A stretch of 64,000 nt of DNA from Devosia lacusdianchii (GCF_022429625.1 NZ_CP092483.1:4079501-4143500); one strand, 5' to 3'. Positions 27,918 through 36,958 are shown, counted from the first letter of the stretch. Program-made: numbers and translations. The notes: generated by a model from the letters alone, not told the origin.

Positions 27918-28793
27918 CTAGAGAGCTCCGCTAGCCACCGGCCTACCGCGCAGCAGCGTCACCACCAGCCCGGCTATGACCAATAGACCCCCGGCGATTT
28001 CCACCGGCGTGATGGTCTCCCCCAGCACCAGATGCCCCGATAGCAGCCCGGTGATCGGCACCAGCAGCGTGAACGGCGCCACAACCGAGGCCGGATGCCG
28101 GCCAAGCAGCCAACTCCATATCGCCATGCCCAGCAGCGTTGCCGGATAGGCGAGGAAGGCGATGAGCCCGGCATCGCGCCAGTCGAACCCGGCCAAAGCC
28201 GCGCCGATGGCCTGCGGCCCCTCGAAAATCAGCGACAAGGCCAGCATGGGCACCGGCACCACCAGCGCGCCCCAGACGGTCAGCGATACCGGATCGACCT
28301 TGCCCGCCTTCTTGGTCAGCACATTGGCCATGCCCCAGCTCAGCGCCGCCAGCAGCGTCAGCACCAGCGGCAGCCACGCCGCCCCACCCAGCCGCTCCGA
28401 ACCGATGACGGCAATGCCGGCAAAGGCAATGGCCGCCCCGATGACCTGGAAGCGGCTGGGCCGCTCACCCAGCAGCGCGAAGGCCAGCGCCATGGTGAAA
28501 AACGCCTGCACCTGCAGCACCAGCGAACTCAAGCCGGCCGGCATGCCCCAGGCCAGCGCCAGGTTGAGAAAGGCATAGAGTCCGACGCCAAAGGCGAAGC
28601 CATAGGCGATGACCAGCTGCCAGGCGATCTTCGGCGGCTTGACGAAGAACACCAGTGGCACTGCGGCGCACAAAAACCGCAAGGCGGCCGCCAGCAAGGG
28701 CGGCAGCGCATCGACGCTGAGCTTGATGACGACGAAGTTGAAGCCCCAGATGGCGACGACCAGCAGCGCCAGCAGCACATGGCGGAGCGGCAT
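27918..28793 (-). CDS. EamA family transporter B of a coupled pair
   Basis: 291 residues, ten predicted membrane helices in two EamA repeats; starts MPLRHVLLALLVVAIWGFNF, like the RhtA/YdcZ-type amino-acid exporters. Its ATG overlaps the stop of the upstream paralogue (TGATG at 28791-28795). The pair may be a heterodimer or two exporters; substrate unknown. Confidence 0.9.
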   Translation of the reverse strand: MPLRHVLLALLVVAIWGFNFVVIKLSVDALPPLLAAALRFLCAAVPLVFFVKPPKIAWQLVIAYGFAFGVGLYAFLNLALAWGMPAGLSSLVLQVQAFFTMALAFALLGERPSRFQVIGAAIAFAGIAVIGSERLGGAAWLPLVLTLLAALSWGMANVLTKKAGKVDPVSLTVWGALVVPVPMLALSLIFEGPQAIGAALAGFDWRDAGLIAFLAYPATLLGMAIWSWLLGRHPASVVAPFTLLVPITGLLSGHLVLGETITPVEIAGGLLVIAGLVVTLLRGRPVASGAL

Positions 28794-29671
28794 CAGGCCA
28801 CTCGTCGGGTCAATAGGCGCGGCCCGAACACGTTGAGCATCAACCCGGCAAACACCAGCACGCTGCCGATCACCTCCACCGCAGTGATGACTTCGCCGAG
28901 CAGCACGTAGGTCGAGGCAATGCCGGCTACCGGCACCAGCAGCGAAAATGGCGCGATCAGGCTGGCCGGGTAGCGCTTGAGCAGATAGCTCCACAACCCG
29001 AAGCCAAGCAGCGTCGCCATATAGGCGTTGAAGAACACGACGCTGATGGTGCGTGGGCTGATGGCGCCGAGCGCCGCGCCGATGGCGGCGGGCCCCTCGA
29101 CCACCAGCGACAGGGCGAACAGTGGCACGATCGGCACGAGGCTGCTCCAGACAACGAAGCTCAGCATGTCGATCTGCCCGGCCCGCTTGGAGGCGATGTT
29201 GGCCACGCCCCAGAAGAATGCCGCCAGGATCACCATCAGCAGCGGCACCAGCGCGGTGATTTCAAAGCGCTCGGTGGCGATGACGCTGATCCCGGCAATG
29301 GCGATGAGCGCGCCCAGCGCCTGGAAGCGGTTGAGCTTCTCCCCGAGAAACACCATGGCCAGGGCAATGGTGAAAAACGCCTGCACCTGCATGAGCAGCG
29401 AGGCCAGCCCCGCCGGCATGCCCAGCTTGATGGCCGAAAACAGCAGGCCGAACTGGGCAAAGCCGATGGCGAGCCCATAGACCACCAGAACCCCGATCCT
29501 GACCTGCGGCCGCCTGATGAAGAACACCGCCGGCAGCGCCGCGCAAAGATAGCGCAGCCCGGTCAGCAGCAACGGCGGCACCTCTTCGACGCCCCATTTG
29601 ATGAAGACGAAATTCACCCCCCAGACGAGGACCACGAGCAGCGCCAGGAAAAGGTCGCGGAGGGAAAGCAT
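28793..29671 (-). CDS. EamA family transporter A of a coupled pair
   Basis: 292 residues with the same ten-helix architecture (MLSLRDLFLALLVVLVWGVNF). Closely related to the downstream paralogue across its length (for example GLASLLMQVQAFFTIALA against GLSSLVLQVQAFFTMALA), so they arose by tandem duplication. ATG 29671 is chosen although no strong ribosome-binding site is visible; an in-frame TTG at 29701 is less likely. Confidence 0.88.
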   Translation of the reverse strand: MLSLRDLFLALLVVLVWGVNFVFIKWGVEEVPPLLLTGLRYLCAALPAVFFIRRPQVRIGVLVVYGLAIGFAQFGLLFSAIKLGMPAGLASLLMQVQAFFTIALAMVFLGEKLNRFQALGALIAIAGISVIATERFEITALVPLLMVILAAFFWGVANIASKRAGQIDMLSFVVWSSLVPIVPLFALSLVVEGPAAIGAALGAISPRTISVVFFNAYMATLLGFGLWSYLLKRYPASLIAPFSLLVPVAGIASTYVLLGEVITAVEVIGSVLVFAGLMLNVFGPRLLTRRVA

Positions 29672-29710
29672 GGGATTACCAGTCAGCAGCGATGCGGCCA
29701 AAACGCGCTC

Positions 29711-29794
29711 TCATTCCGGCGCAGGCCGGAAGCCATCCTGAGATCGTGCCACTTTCGATGATCTCAGGATGGACCCCGGCCTGCGCCGGGGTGA
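29711..29794. repeat. Palindromic intergenic repeat, family A
   Basis: TCATTCCGGCGCAGGCCGG pairs with CCGGCCTGCGCCGGGGTGA, and the centre adds a second stem CATCCTGAGATC / GATCTCAGGATG, making a long cruciform. It lies between asd and the EamA pair. Confidence 0.85.
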
Positions 29795-29818
29795 CACCGT
29801 GAATGCGGAGAGGGCGAG

Positions 29819-30862
29819 CTAGGCCGCCTTGCGTGCCGTCAGCCCGCGGGCGATCAGTTCTTCGGCGATCTGGATCGTATTCAGCGCCGCGCCCTTGCGC
29901 AGATTGTCCGACACGACCCAGATATTGAGGCCGTTCTCGATCGTATTGTCTTCGCGGATGCGGCTGACGAAGGTGTCATATTCGCCCACGCTCTCGACTG
30001 GCGTCGCGTAGCCACCGGGCTCGCGCTTGTCGATCACCGAAATGCCCGGCGCCTCGCGCAGGATGTCGCGCGCCTCGTCGGCCGTAATCGGGTTCTCGAA
30101 CTCGATATTGACCGCTTCGGAATGGCCGACAAAGACCGGCACGCGCACGGCGGTGCAGGTCACCTTGATCTTGGGATCGAGAATCTTCTTGGTCTCGGCC
30201 ATCACCTTCCACTCTTCCTTGGTCGAGCCGTCTTCCATGAAGACGTCGATATGCGGAATGACGTTGAAGGCGATCTGCTTGGGGAACTTGTTGCCCTGGC
30301 CCGGGCTGTCATTGACGAAAATGCCCTTGGTCTGGTTCCACAGCTCGTCAATGCCTTCCTTGCCCGCGCCGGAGACCGACTGGTAGGTGGCGACGACGAC
30401 GCGCTTGATCTTGGCGAAGTCATGCAGGGGCTTCAGCGCCACCACGAGCTGCGCCGTCGAGCAGTTGGGATTGGCAATGATATTGGTGCGCTTGGGATTG
30501 GCCAGCCAGCCATCGAGCACATGCCCGTTCACCTCAGGCACGATCAGCGGCACATTCGAATCGTAGCGCCAGAAGCTCGAATTATCGATGACGATGCAGC
30601 CGGAGGCGCCAATGCGGGGCGCGAGATCGCGCGACACCGACGAACCGGCCGACATGATGGCAAAATCGACGCCCTTGAAATCGAAATCGTCGAGATTCTT
30701 GCACTTCAGAATCTTGTCGCCATACGAAATTTCGCGACCGGTCGACTTGGACGAGGCCAGTGCGATGACTTCATCGGCAGGGAACTTGCGTTCGGCCAGA
30801 ATGTTGAGAACTTCCCGGCCCACATTGCCCGTGGCACCGACGACAGCGACGCGATAACCCAT
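29819..30862 (-). CDS. asd: Aspartate-semialdehyde dehydrogenase
   Basis: Reduces L-aspartyl-4-phosphate to L-aspartate-4-semialdehyde, the branch point to lysine/diaminopimelate, threonine and methionine. 347 residues from ATG 30862 with GGAG upstream. The Rossmann motif VVGATGNVGREVLNIL, the active-site cysteine in IANPNCSTAQLVVAL and the catalytic histidine in VPVFVGHSEAV are present. With dapF at 57517 it supplies peptidoglycan precursors. Confidence 0.97.
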   Translation of the reverse strand: MGYRVAVVGATGNVGREVLNILAERKFPADEVIALASSKSTGREISYGDKILKCKNLDDFDFKGVDFAIMSAGSSVSRDLAPRIGASGCIVIDNSSFWRYDSNVPLIVPEVNGHVLDGWLANPKRTNIIANPNCSTAQLVVALKPLHDFAKIKRVVVATYQSVSGAGKEGIDELWNQTKGIFVNDSPGQGNKFPKQIAFNVIPHIDVFMEDGSTKEEWKVMAETKKILDPKIKVTCTAVRVPVFVGHSEAVNIEFENPITADEARDILREAPGISVIDKREPGGYATPVESVGEYDTFVSRIREDNTIENGLNIWVVSDNLRKGAALNTIQIAEELIARGLTARKAA

Positions 30863-30933
30863 TTTGGAACTCCAGTCCCTTACCATTTCCGCCCCCGCGC
30901 GATGATCCATCGCGGCCATCCGGTTTGAAGCCT

Positions 30934-30948
30934 CTCCCCGTCGGGGAG
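30934..30948. repeat. Small GC-rich hairpin between the putative small ORF and asd
   Basis: CTCCCCG (30934-30940), T, CGGGGAG (30942-30948). Possible terminator or attenuator core for transcripts entering asd; no T-run on the minus strand. Confidence 0.35.
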
Positions 30949-30966
30949 TTGACCCGGGGAAAAGCG

Positions 30967-31098
30967 TCAGGCGGTTTTGGTGGTTTTGGTCATGAGCATA
31001 GCGACGCCACCGGCCATCAGCCGGGTGGTTGCGAGAGCCGCAATGTCGAAAACGCTGCGCATCGATGACTGCTTTGGTTGAAAAGCAGGCGAAGTCAT
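30967..31098 (-). CDS. Possible small protein of 43 residues upstream of asd
   Basis: ATG 31098 to TGA 30967 reads MTSPAFQPKQSSMRSVFDIA with a predicted helix ending AMLMTKTTKTA. It lies on the asd strand, 105 bases before the asd start, in an otherwise empty 386-base spacer. The ribosome-binding site is weak. Real small protein or chance frame; I cannot decide. Confidence 0.25.
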   Translation of the reverse strand: MTSPAFQPKQSSMRSVFDIAALATTRLMAGGVAMLMTKTTKTA

Positions 31099-31248
31099 AC
31101 GCCCAAATAGGAAAGAGTCAATGAATTTGGACCGCAAGCGTGATGCGCCTTTGCAACAAGGCTTGTGCTAAGAGACTATTAACGGACAAAATTGTTGCGG
31201 TATTAGGGCTTCCGCGCCGGAATGGCTGCGTGCCCGGGGGAATTGGCG

Positions 31249-32334
31249 ATGCGTGTTTCAAAATCCTTGCTTGTATTTGGAATGGCGGCTGCCCTTACCG
31301 GCGGCGCCATGGCCCAGGATAGTGCACTCTATTTCAGCCCCCAGCTGACCAGTGAACTCACCGCGCCCAGCGCTTTCGAGGGGCTTTATGCCGGCGTGCT
31401 GCTCGGCGCCATCTCCTCCCGCAAGAACAATTTCAATGTCGGCGGCGAGGATATCCGCCCCGAATTCGGCGGCGTCATCGGCTGGAATCAGCCGGTCATA
31501 TCAGGCGTCGTCGCCGGCGGCGAAGTGCAGGCGCTGCTGGCCACCGACTTTTCCGGCTCAGCCTATGTGCGCGTCATGGCCCTGGCGCGGCTCGGCTTTG
31601 CGGCTGGCGACAATACCCTGATCTATGCCCTGGGCGGCATCGGCTATCTCGGCAATTCAACTGCCTTCGAGGCCGGCATCGGCGCCGAAGTCATGGTCAC
31701 CGACAATATGGCCCTGCGCCTCGAAGCGGCCGGCATCGGCCAGATCGGCCCGGTCCCTAACGGCAACAACATTCCGGCCATTTCGGCCATGCGCATCACT
31801 TCGGGCGCCATCTGGCAGCTCGATGGCCCGCCGGCCAGCACCAGTTTCAATACCGGTCCGGTCACCAATTTCTCCGGCCTCTATGCCGGTATCAATATCG
31901 GCGGGCTGACCGACCCCAACTTCAACGTCTTCGACGATTACGGCTGGGGCTGGCATCTGAGCCGGTTCGAGATGGGCGGCTTTGCCGGCTACAATTTCGC
32001 CCCCACCGACTTTATCCGCGCCGGTATCGAGGCCCAGGTCGGCGTCAACTATGACACGTCGGGCGATGCGGGCATGGACCTCTTGGCGCTCGGCCGGATC
32101 GGCATCGTGCCGATGCAGGGGCTCATGGCCTATGCCGCGGGCGGTATCGGCCTGGCCGAGGGCGACGGCACCTATGCCTTTGGCGGCGGCGTCGAATATG
32201 CGCTCTGGGGTCAGGCGAGCCTGCGCGGCGAAGCGCTGCTGCTCGGCCGTCTCGACGGTCAGCCGGGCCTGACCGGCGTTGCAGGGCCAAGCAGCTCGAA
32301 AGTCACCATTGGCACGGTCTGGCACTTCGACTAA
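31249..32334 (+). CDS. Outer-membrane beta-barrel protein with two homologous halves
   Basis: 361 residues from ATG 31249, signal peptide to about residue 23 (AMAQ). Two similar segments start FEGLYAGVLLGAI and FSGLYAGINIGGL, each followed by GG(V/F)(I/A)G(W/Y)N, IRAG/VVAGGE and a run of alternating hydrophobic residues, so the protein looks like two fused eight-stranded OmpA/porin-like barrels of the kind abundant in Rhizobiales. The last residues TIGTVWHFD are barrel-like but end in Asp, unusual for BAM substrates. A -35-like TTGCAA at 31151 suggests its promoter. Confidence 0.75.
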   Translation: MRVSKSLLVFGMAAALTGGAMAQDSALYFSPQLTSELTAPSAFEGLYAGVLLGAISSRKNNFNVGGEDIRPEFGGVIGWNQPVISGVVAGGEVQALLATDFSGSAYVRVMALARLGFAAGDNTLIYALGGIGYLGNSTAFEAGIGAEVMVTDNMALRLEAAGIGQIGPVPNGNNIPAISAMRITSGAIWQLDGPPASTSFNTGPVTNFSGLYAGINIGGLTDPNFNVFDDYGWGWHLSRFEMGGFAGYNFAPTDFIRAGIEAQVGVNYDTSGDAGMDLLALGRIGIVPMQGLMAYAAGGIGLAEGDGTYAFGGGVEYALWGQASLRGEALLLGRLDGQPGLTGVAGPSSSKVTIGTVWHFD

Positions 32335-32352
32335 GAGCCGTGAACGTCCAGT

Positions 32353-32438
32353 AGACCTCATGGTGAGCTTGTCGAACCACGAGGTCGTGCCGCATGGTGC
32401 AACGACCTCGCCCTTCGACAAGCCCAGAGTGAGGTCTG
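32353..32438. repeat. Palindromic intergenic repeat, family C
   Basis: AGACCTCATGGTGAGCTTGT and its imperfect complement ending GTGAGGTCT enclose GTCGAACCACGAGGTCG / CGACCTCGCCCTTCGAC. A second copy is at 59662. It lies between the barrel gene and the YhiN-type gene. Confidence 0.8.
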
Positions 32439-32473
32439 CTCAGAGATCGGCCGCCGCTCATTTAGGAACCACC

Positions 32474-33664
32474 ATGCCCCATTATGACGTCGTCGTTCTC
32501 GGCGCTGGCGCCGCCGGCATGATGGCTGCCATCGAGGCCGGCAAGCGTGGCCGTTCGGTGCTGGTTGTCGACCACGCCAAATATGCCGGCGAGAAGATCC
32601 GCATCTCCGGCGGCGGGCGCTGCAACTTCACCAATATCAATGCCACTGTTGATAAGGGCCGCGACCGCTTTCTCAGCGCCAACCCGCGCTACGCGCTCTC
32701 GGCCCTGAGCCGCTACACGCCCGAAATGTTCATCGCGCTGGTACAGCGCCACGGCATCACCTTCCACGAAAAGACTCTGGGCCAACTGTTCTGCGATGGC
32801 CCCGCCACCCAGATCAACACCATGCTCCTGGGCGAAATGCGCCAGGCCGGGGTGACGCTGGTGCTCGAAACGGCCGTCGAGAGCGTCGCCCGCGAGGAGA
32901 GCGGCTTTGCCATCCAGCTCTCGACCAGCTCGATCACCTCAGAGAGCCTGATCGTCGCGACCGGCGGCAAGTCGATCCCCAAAATGGGCGCCACCGGGCT
33001 CGGCTATCAGCTCGCCACCCAATTCGGCCTGCGCCTGACCGAAACGCGCCCGGCCCTCGTGCCGCTGACCTTCGAGACCGGGGCACTGGAAAAGCTCAAG
33101 CTCCTCTCTGGCATCGCCGCCGACGCCGTCGTTCGCCACGGCAAGACGGCCTTCGAGGAGGCGCTGCTCTTCACCCATCGCGGATTGTCCGGCCCGGCCA
33201 TTCTGCAGATCTCGTCCTATTGGCGCGAGGGCGACGCCATCAGCATCGACCTGCTGCCCAATCAGGATGCCGGCACCCTGCTGCGCGAGGCTCGCCGGAC
33301 CACGCCCAAGCTGCAGGTCCAGACGGTGATCGGCAACATGCTGCCCAAGAAACTGGCACAGCTTTTGGGCGACGAACTCGATATGCCCGGCATGATCGGC
33401 GACTTTTCCGACAAGAAACTGGCCACGGTTGAGGCCATGCTCAAGAACTGGACGCTGAAACCGGTGGGCTCGGAGGGATACCGCACCGCCGAAGTGACAC
33501 TGGGCGGCGTCGACACCCGCGACCTCGACGCCAAGACTATGGCGGCGCGGGAGGTACCCGGGCTCTATTTCATCGGCGAAGTCGTCGACGTCACCGGCTG
33601 GCTCGGCGGCTACAATTTCCAATGGGCCTGGGCCTCGGGCTGGGCGGCCGGACAGGCGGCCTGA
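32474..33664 (+). CDS. NAD(P)/FAD-dependent oxidoreductase, HI0933/YhiN family
   Basis: 396 residues. Dinucleotide-binding motif VVLGAGAAGMMAAIEAGKRG at residues 7-26, the family signature KIRISGGGRCNFTN, ATGGKSIPKMGATG and the C-terminal VVDVTGWLGGYNFQWAWASG, all strongly conserved in HI0933-like proteins. The FAD enzyme's substrate is not known. ATG 32474 has AGGA seven bases upstream. The upstream reading would run through a family C repeat. Confidence 0.93.
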   Translation: MPHYDVVVLGAGAAGMMAAIEAGKRGRSVLVVDHAKYAGEKIRISGGGRCNFTNINATVDKGRDRFLSANPRYALSALSRYTPEMFIALVQRHGITFHEKTLGQLFCDGPATQINTMLLGEMRQAGVTLVLETAVESVAREESGFAIQLSTSSITSESLIVATGGKSIPKMGATGLGYQLATQFGLRLTETRPALVPLTFETGALEKLKLLSGIAADAVVRHGKTAFEEALLFTHRGLSGPAILQISSYWREGDAISIDLLPNQDAGTLLREARRTTPKLQVQTVIGNMLPKKLAQLLGDELDMPGMIGDFSDKKLATVEAMLKNWTLKPVGSEGYRTAEVTLGGVDTRDLDAKTMAAREVPGLYFIGEVVDVTGWLGGYNFQWAWASGWAAGQAA

Positions 33665-33668
33665 TCTT

Positions 33669-33720
33669 CACCTCTCCCTTTGGGGGAGAGGTCGACTTGC
33701 GCAGCAAGGCGGGTGAGGGG
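33669..33720. repeat. Intergenic repeat, family D-like
   Basis: CACCTCTCCCTTTGGGGGAG followed by AGGTCGACTTGCGCAGCAAG and GCGGGTGAGGGG. Related to the elements at 13770 and 49529. Confidence 0.6.
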
Positions 33721-33747
33721 GCCTCACGGTACCTATCTGCCCACACC

Positions 33748-33840
33748 ACAATCGCGTCCCCCGGACTTGATCCGGGGGTCTCTCAGGATGCATGCCGCGC
33801 TGATAGTGACCCGCGGATCAAGTCCGCGGGAAGCGATTGT
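33748..33840. repeat. Palindromic intergenic repeat, family B
   Basis: ACAATCGCGTCCCCCGGACT with TTGATCCG pairs with CGGATCAAGTCCGCGGGAAG plus CGATTGT over about 27 bases, around a 35-base centre. Other copies are at 40899, 45699 and 49608. It lies at the 3' side of the PagL-like gene. Confidence 0.85.
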
Positions 33841-33859
33841 GGTTGCCAAGGCGAAGTGG

Positions 33860-34420
33860 CTAAAACCGCAGCCCCAGCCTGACCCCGACATTGGTATTGG
33901 CCCGCGCCACCCCGCACGCCCCAAAATCGGGCATATGCTCGACCGTGGCGATCAGCGACGCCCCGGCCGGCAGGTTCAATCCCACGCTGCCCGCCGCGCG
34001 CACGCCGATGGCGCAGCCGAAATTGCGCGACGGATCGTTCTGCGGCGCGGAGATCAATGCGCTGCGCGCCACGCCACCAAGGCTGGCCTCGACAAACACA
34101 GGCAGCACCGGCGCCTGTACGGTCCAGCTCAGCCCGGCATAGGCATAGCTGTCCTGCCCCCGGAAACTCACCGTGGCGCCCAGATGCGGGCGTAGCTCGC
34201 CGATGACAGTCCAGGCATTGAGGTCGGGCGCGGTGAACAGCAATTCCACATTGGCATCCCCGATCCGCCCCGGATCGAGCAGGTTGCCGCCGCCATCCAC
34301 GCCGCGGGCCGAAATGCCAGCCCGGATCTCGGGCAGGAAATTCATCTGTGCCTGAACTGCGCTCGCGTGGGCAAGAAGCAGCATGATGCCAATGCAAAGG
34401 CGGGCGATGATTCTGGGCAT
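33860..34420 (-). CDS. Outer-membrane beta-barrel protein, PagL (lipid A deacylase)-like
   Basis: 186 residues with signal peptide (to QAQ, residue 25). The end ATVEHMPDFGACG...VGVRLGLRF resembles the PagL/acyloxyacyl hydrolase C-terminal strand pair, in which His (here H162) and the following Ser act on the 3-O-acyl chain of lipid A. In this protein the Ser position reads Pro, so the catalytic set looks incomplete and activity is doubtful. The terminal Phe fits outer-membrane insertion. Family assignment is tentative. Confidence 0.5.
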   Translation of the reverse strand: MPRIIARLCIGIMLLLAHASAVQAQMNFLPEIRAGISARGVDGGGNLLDPGRIGDANVELLFTAPDLNAWTVIGELRPHLGATVSFRGQDSYAYAGLSWTVQAPVLPVFVEASLGGVARSALISAPQNDPSRNFGCAIGVRAAGSVGLNLPAGASLIATVEHMPDFGACGVARANTNVGVRLGLRF

Positions 34421-34593
34421 GGCTGTTTCTCCGGACCGTCAATCTTCGATTGAGGGGCGTCAGTCCGGCCGTGCGCAAGATTTGAATCAAATTGCAATGA
34501 ACGAGGTCTTACCGCATCCCGCTTCGGGTCTCGCTTTCATCGCAATTTGCCGATAGAACGCAGCAAGAAATTCCTTGAGACAGAGTCGTTGCC

Positions 34594-35604
34594 ATGGCCG
34601 CTCCCTTCGCCCTTTCCCTGCAGGATCTCGCCCCCATCGCCGAAGGCACCTCGACCGCCCAGGCCATGGCCGAAACCATCCTGCTCGCACAGGAAGCCGA
34701 CCGGCTGGGCTATACCCGCCTCTGGTATGCCGAGCATCACGGCATGCCCTCAATCGCCTCGTCAGTGCCCGAAATCCTCATCGGCAGCGCTGCATCGCAT
34801 ACGCGCAATATCCGCGTCGGCTCCGGCGGCGTCATGCTGCTCAACCACGCGCCTTTGCGCATCGCCGAGGCCTATCGCACGCTCGAAGCGCTGCATCCTG
34901 GCCGCATCGATCTGGGCCTCGGCCGCGCACCGGGCGGCGACGGCTATGCCATGCGCGCCCTGCGCAGTGGCGGCGGCGAGGAATTTTCCGCCTACCTGGC
35001 CGAACTGATGGCCTTCGACGAGGACGGCTTTCCGCCCGATCACCCGTTTTCGCGCGTACCGGTCTCCCCCGGCGGCATCCGCCTGCCGCCCATGTGGCTG
35101 CTCGGCTCCTCCGGCGCCAGCGCCCAGGCGGCCGGCCAATTGGGCATTGGCTACGCCTTTGCTGCCCATTTCAGCCACACGCCCCCTGCCCCGGCCTTCG
35201 AGGCCTATCGCTACGGCTTCAAGGCCAGCGACGCCTTCCCCAAGCCACGAACCATGCTCTGCGTCTCGGTCATCTGCGCGCCCACTGACGAAGAAGCCCA
35301 GTACCTGTCGCGGTCGCAGGCGGTGAGCTGGGCGCTGTTCACCACGGGCGAGCAGCGCAAGCTGATGAGCCCCGAGGAAGCCCATGCCCGCGTGCTCACC
35401 GCCCAGCAGCAGGCGGTGATCGATCATCAATCCCCGCTCTGGATCATCGGCTCGCCCGAAACGGTGCGCGCCGCCATCGCCGAAAAGGCCGAAAGCTGCG
35501 ACGCCGACGAAGTGATGATCACCACCACTATCCACAGCTACGAACTGCGGCGCCGCTCCTACGCCCTGGTGGCCGAAGCCTTCGGACTGGAGCCACGCGG
35601 CTAG
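34594..35604 (+). CDS. LLM class flavin-dependent oxidoreductase
   Basis: 336 residues of the luciferase-like monooxygenase superfamily (MsnO8/YhbW-like subgroup). Markers: FALSLQDLAPIAEG, TRLWYAEHHGMPSIASSVPE, IRVGSGGVMLLNHAPLRIAE, GRIDLGLGRAPGGDGYA and WIIGSPETVRAAI. These proteins use FMN and oxidise small organic substrates; the substrate here is unknown. Confidence 0.93.
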   Translation: MAAPFALSLQDLAPIAEGTSTAQAMAETILLAQEADRLGYTRLWYAEHHGMPSIASSVPEILIGSAASHTRNIRVGSGGVMLLNHAPLRIAEAYRTLEALHPGRIDLGLGRAPGGDGYAMRALRSGGGEEFSAYLAELMAFDEDGFPPDHPFSRVPVSPGGIRLPPMWLLGSSGASAQAAGQLGIGYAFAAHFSHTPPAPAFEAYRYGFKASDAFPKPRTMLCVSVICAPTDEEAQYLSRSQAVSWALFTTGEQRKLMSPEEAHARVLTAQQQAVIDHQSPLWIIGSPETVRAAIAEKAESCDADEVMITTTIHSYELRRRSYALVAEAFGLEPRG

Positions 35605-35700
35605 CGGTCGAGCACCGGGGGCGATTGGATTGCATTACGCTTATACAAGGGTCTGCGCGCCCTTGAGAGGGGCGCTCAAATTGAGCGCTTCACAAGCACG

Positions 35701-35740
35701 ACGTCACCCCGGCAAAGGCCCGGGTCCATCCCGAGATCAT
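35701..35740. repeat. Degenerate family A repeat (half element)
   Basis: ACGTCACCCCGGCAAAGGCC followed by CGGGTCCATCCCGAGATCAT matches one arm of the family A repeat. The second arm is missing. It lies in the spacer between the monooxygenase and the gene at 35778. Confidence 0.5.
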
Positions 35741-35777
35741 TGAATTGGCGGCATCCCAGAAGGGATTCCGCCCGCTA

Positions 35778-36068
35778 TCAGTTGGCCTCGCGCCGCTCCA
35801 CCAGCTCGAAATCGTCGGCCGCCAGATCGACCTTGAGCGCCAGTTGCTGCCGGTCGAGTTCGGCCAACCAGGCCGTCCACGAGCATGGGCTCATGCCGTC
35901 ATCCTGGCTTTCCATCCGGGCCTTGCTGCGTTTCTGGAAGCTCAGCTTGAGCTGGGCGCGTTCCTCACCGAACCGGTTGCGCACCCGCGCAATTGCCGGA
36001 ATACCATGGCGATCGGTCACCCAGTTCTGGATGTCGCGATGGCGCGTGAGGGTATGAATTTGGGTCAT
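35778..36068 (-). CDS. Conserved small protein with an I-x2-W-V-x2-R-x-G-x-P-A-type N-terminus
   Basis: 96 residues from ATG 36068, which has GGAGGAGAGG just upstream. The start RDIQNWVTDRHGIPAIARVR matches a pattern that I recall from many short alphaproteobacterial proteins (I-x-x-W-x-x-x-R-x-G-x-P-A), whose role is unknown. The rest is charged and helical (KLSFQKRSKARME, WLAELDRQQLALKVDL). It lies 74 bases downstream of the ClpP-like gene on the same strand, so it may be the third gene of that operon. Confidence 0.7.
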   Translation of the reverse strand: MTQIHTLTRHRDIQNWVTDRHGIPAIARVRNRFGEERAQLKLSFQKRSKARMESQDDGMSPCSWTAWLAELDRQQLALKVDLAADDFELVERREAN

Positions 36069-36142
36069 TCGGCCTCTCCTCCAAGAGTCTTCTCTAACCA
36101 AGTCGAACGGCGCCGGTCCTCCACCGGTTCCGCCCGTCAGGG

Positions 36143-36958
36143 CTAATTCTCCGCAAATTCGGTAACAAGCTTGAGACGCTGCATCTCCTCTGCTGTGAAG
36201 TAATAGAGCTGGTCGGGCGGGGTCTCGAGCGCATGCAGCCACAATGCCGGATCGACGCCGGTCTGGGTGAGGTGGCTCATGATGTCCGCCGTAGTCGATT
36301 GCGCATCGCTCATCGCCGTGCCCGCAACACGCAGGGCGCTTTGCGGATCGCCTGACAGCGCCGCCGCATAGATCTGATGCACCCCGATCGCCGCTGCCGG
36401 ACTGGCGATACGCGTCTTGCCCGAGGCAAAGACGATAGGGCAGGACGAGGCACAAAGGGACCCGGAAGCGACCTTGGTGGCAAGGCCCTTTTCATGGATC
36501 AGACTGCCTATGGCGAGCGCATCCACGACCGATCCTCCGGGCGAATCGAGAACTATAGTTTGGACGTATTCACCACGCGCTTCAATCTCGGCGGCAAAAC
36601 GCTCGGCCGAACCGGGGTCAAACGTGCCGGTTAGCATGAGTTGTCCACCGGACCCCAGCGTGATTTCCAGAGGCTGGTCAAGCACATCGGGGGCAGTTGT
36701 TACATTTGGCATCGGACCTTGCGACGGACTGTCGAAGGCCGGCGGCAAAATGGGCTGCATGGGCATGGCCAGAGCCGCGCCCTCATTGGCGGTGAGCTCG
36801 CGAAAATCGACATAGAGCACCGAGGCGGTGCCGATCAGCAGCGCAAAGAAAGCGACGCGAAGGATGGCGCCGTCTTCGAGCTCGGCCAGCCATCGGATGG
36901 CCCCGCGATAGAACGGGCCGTCATCGGTATCGGCCCTGGCATTGGCATCGCTCTTCAT
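36143..36958 (-). CDS. Membrane-anchored ClpP-like serine protease domain protein
   Basis: 271 residues. One membrane helix (about 33-50) leads to a periplasmic ClpP/crotonase-fold domain. TIVLDSPGGSVVDALAIGSL is the oxyanion strand region; the nucleophile is expected in SLCASSCPIVF (Ser171 or Ser172) and the histidine is H194 in GVHQIYA, matching ClpP's IHQP. Cytoplasmic ClpP needs ClpX/A; this one has its own membrane anchor. Its ATG overlaps the stop of the upstream membrane protein (ATGA), so they are likely functional partners. Confidence 0.8.
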   Translation of the reverse strand: MKSDANARADTDDGPFYRGAIRWLAELEDGAILRVAFFALLIGTASVLYVDFRELTANEGAALAMPMQPILPPAFDSPSQGPMPNVTTAPDVLDQPLEITLGSGGQLMLTGTFDPGSAERFAAEIEARGEYVQTIVLDSPGGSVVDALAIGSLIHEKGLATKVASGSLCASSCPIVFASGKTRIASPAAAIGVHQIYAAALSGDPQSALRVAGTAMSDAQSTTADIMSHLTQTGVDPALWLHALETPPDQLYYFTAEEMQRLKLVTEFAEN

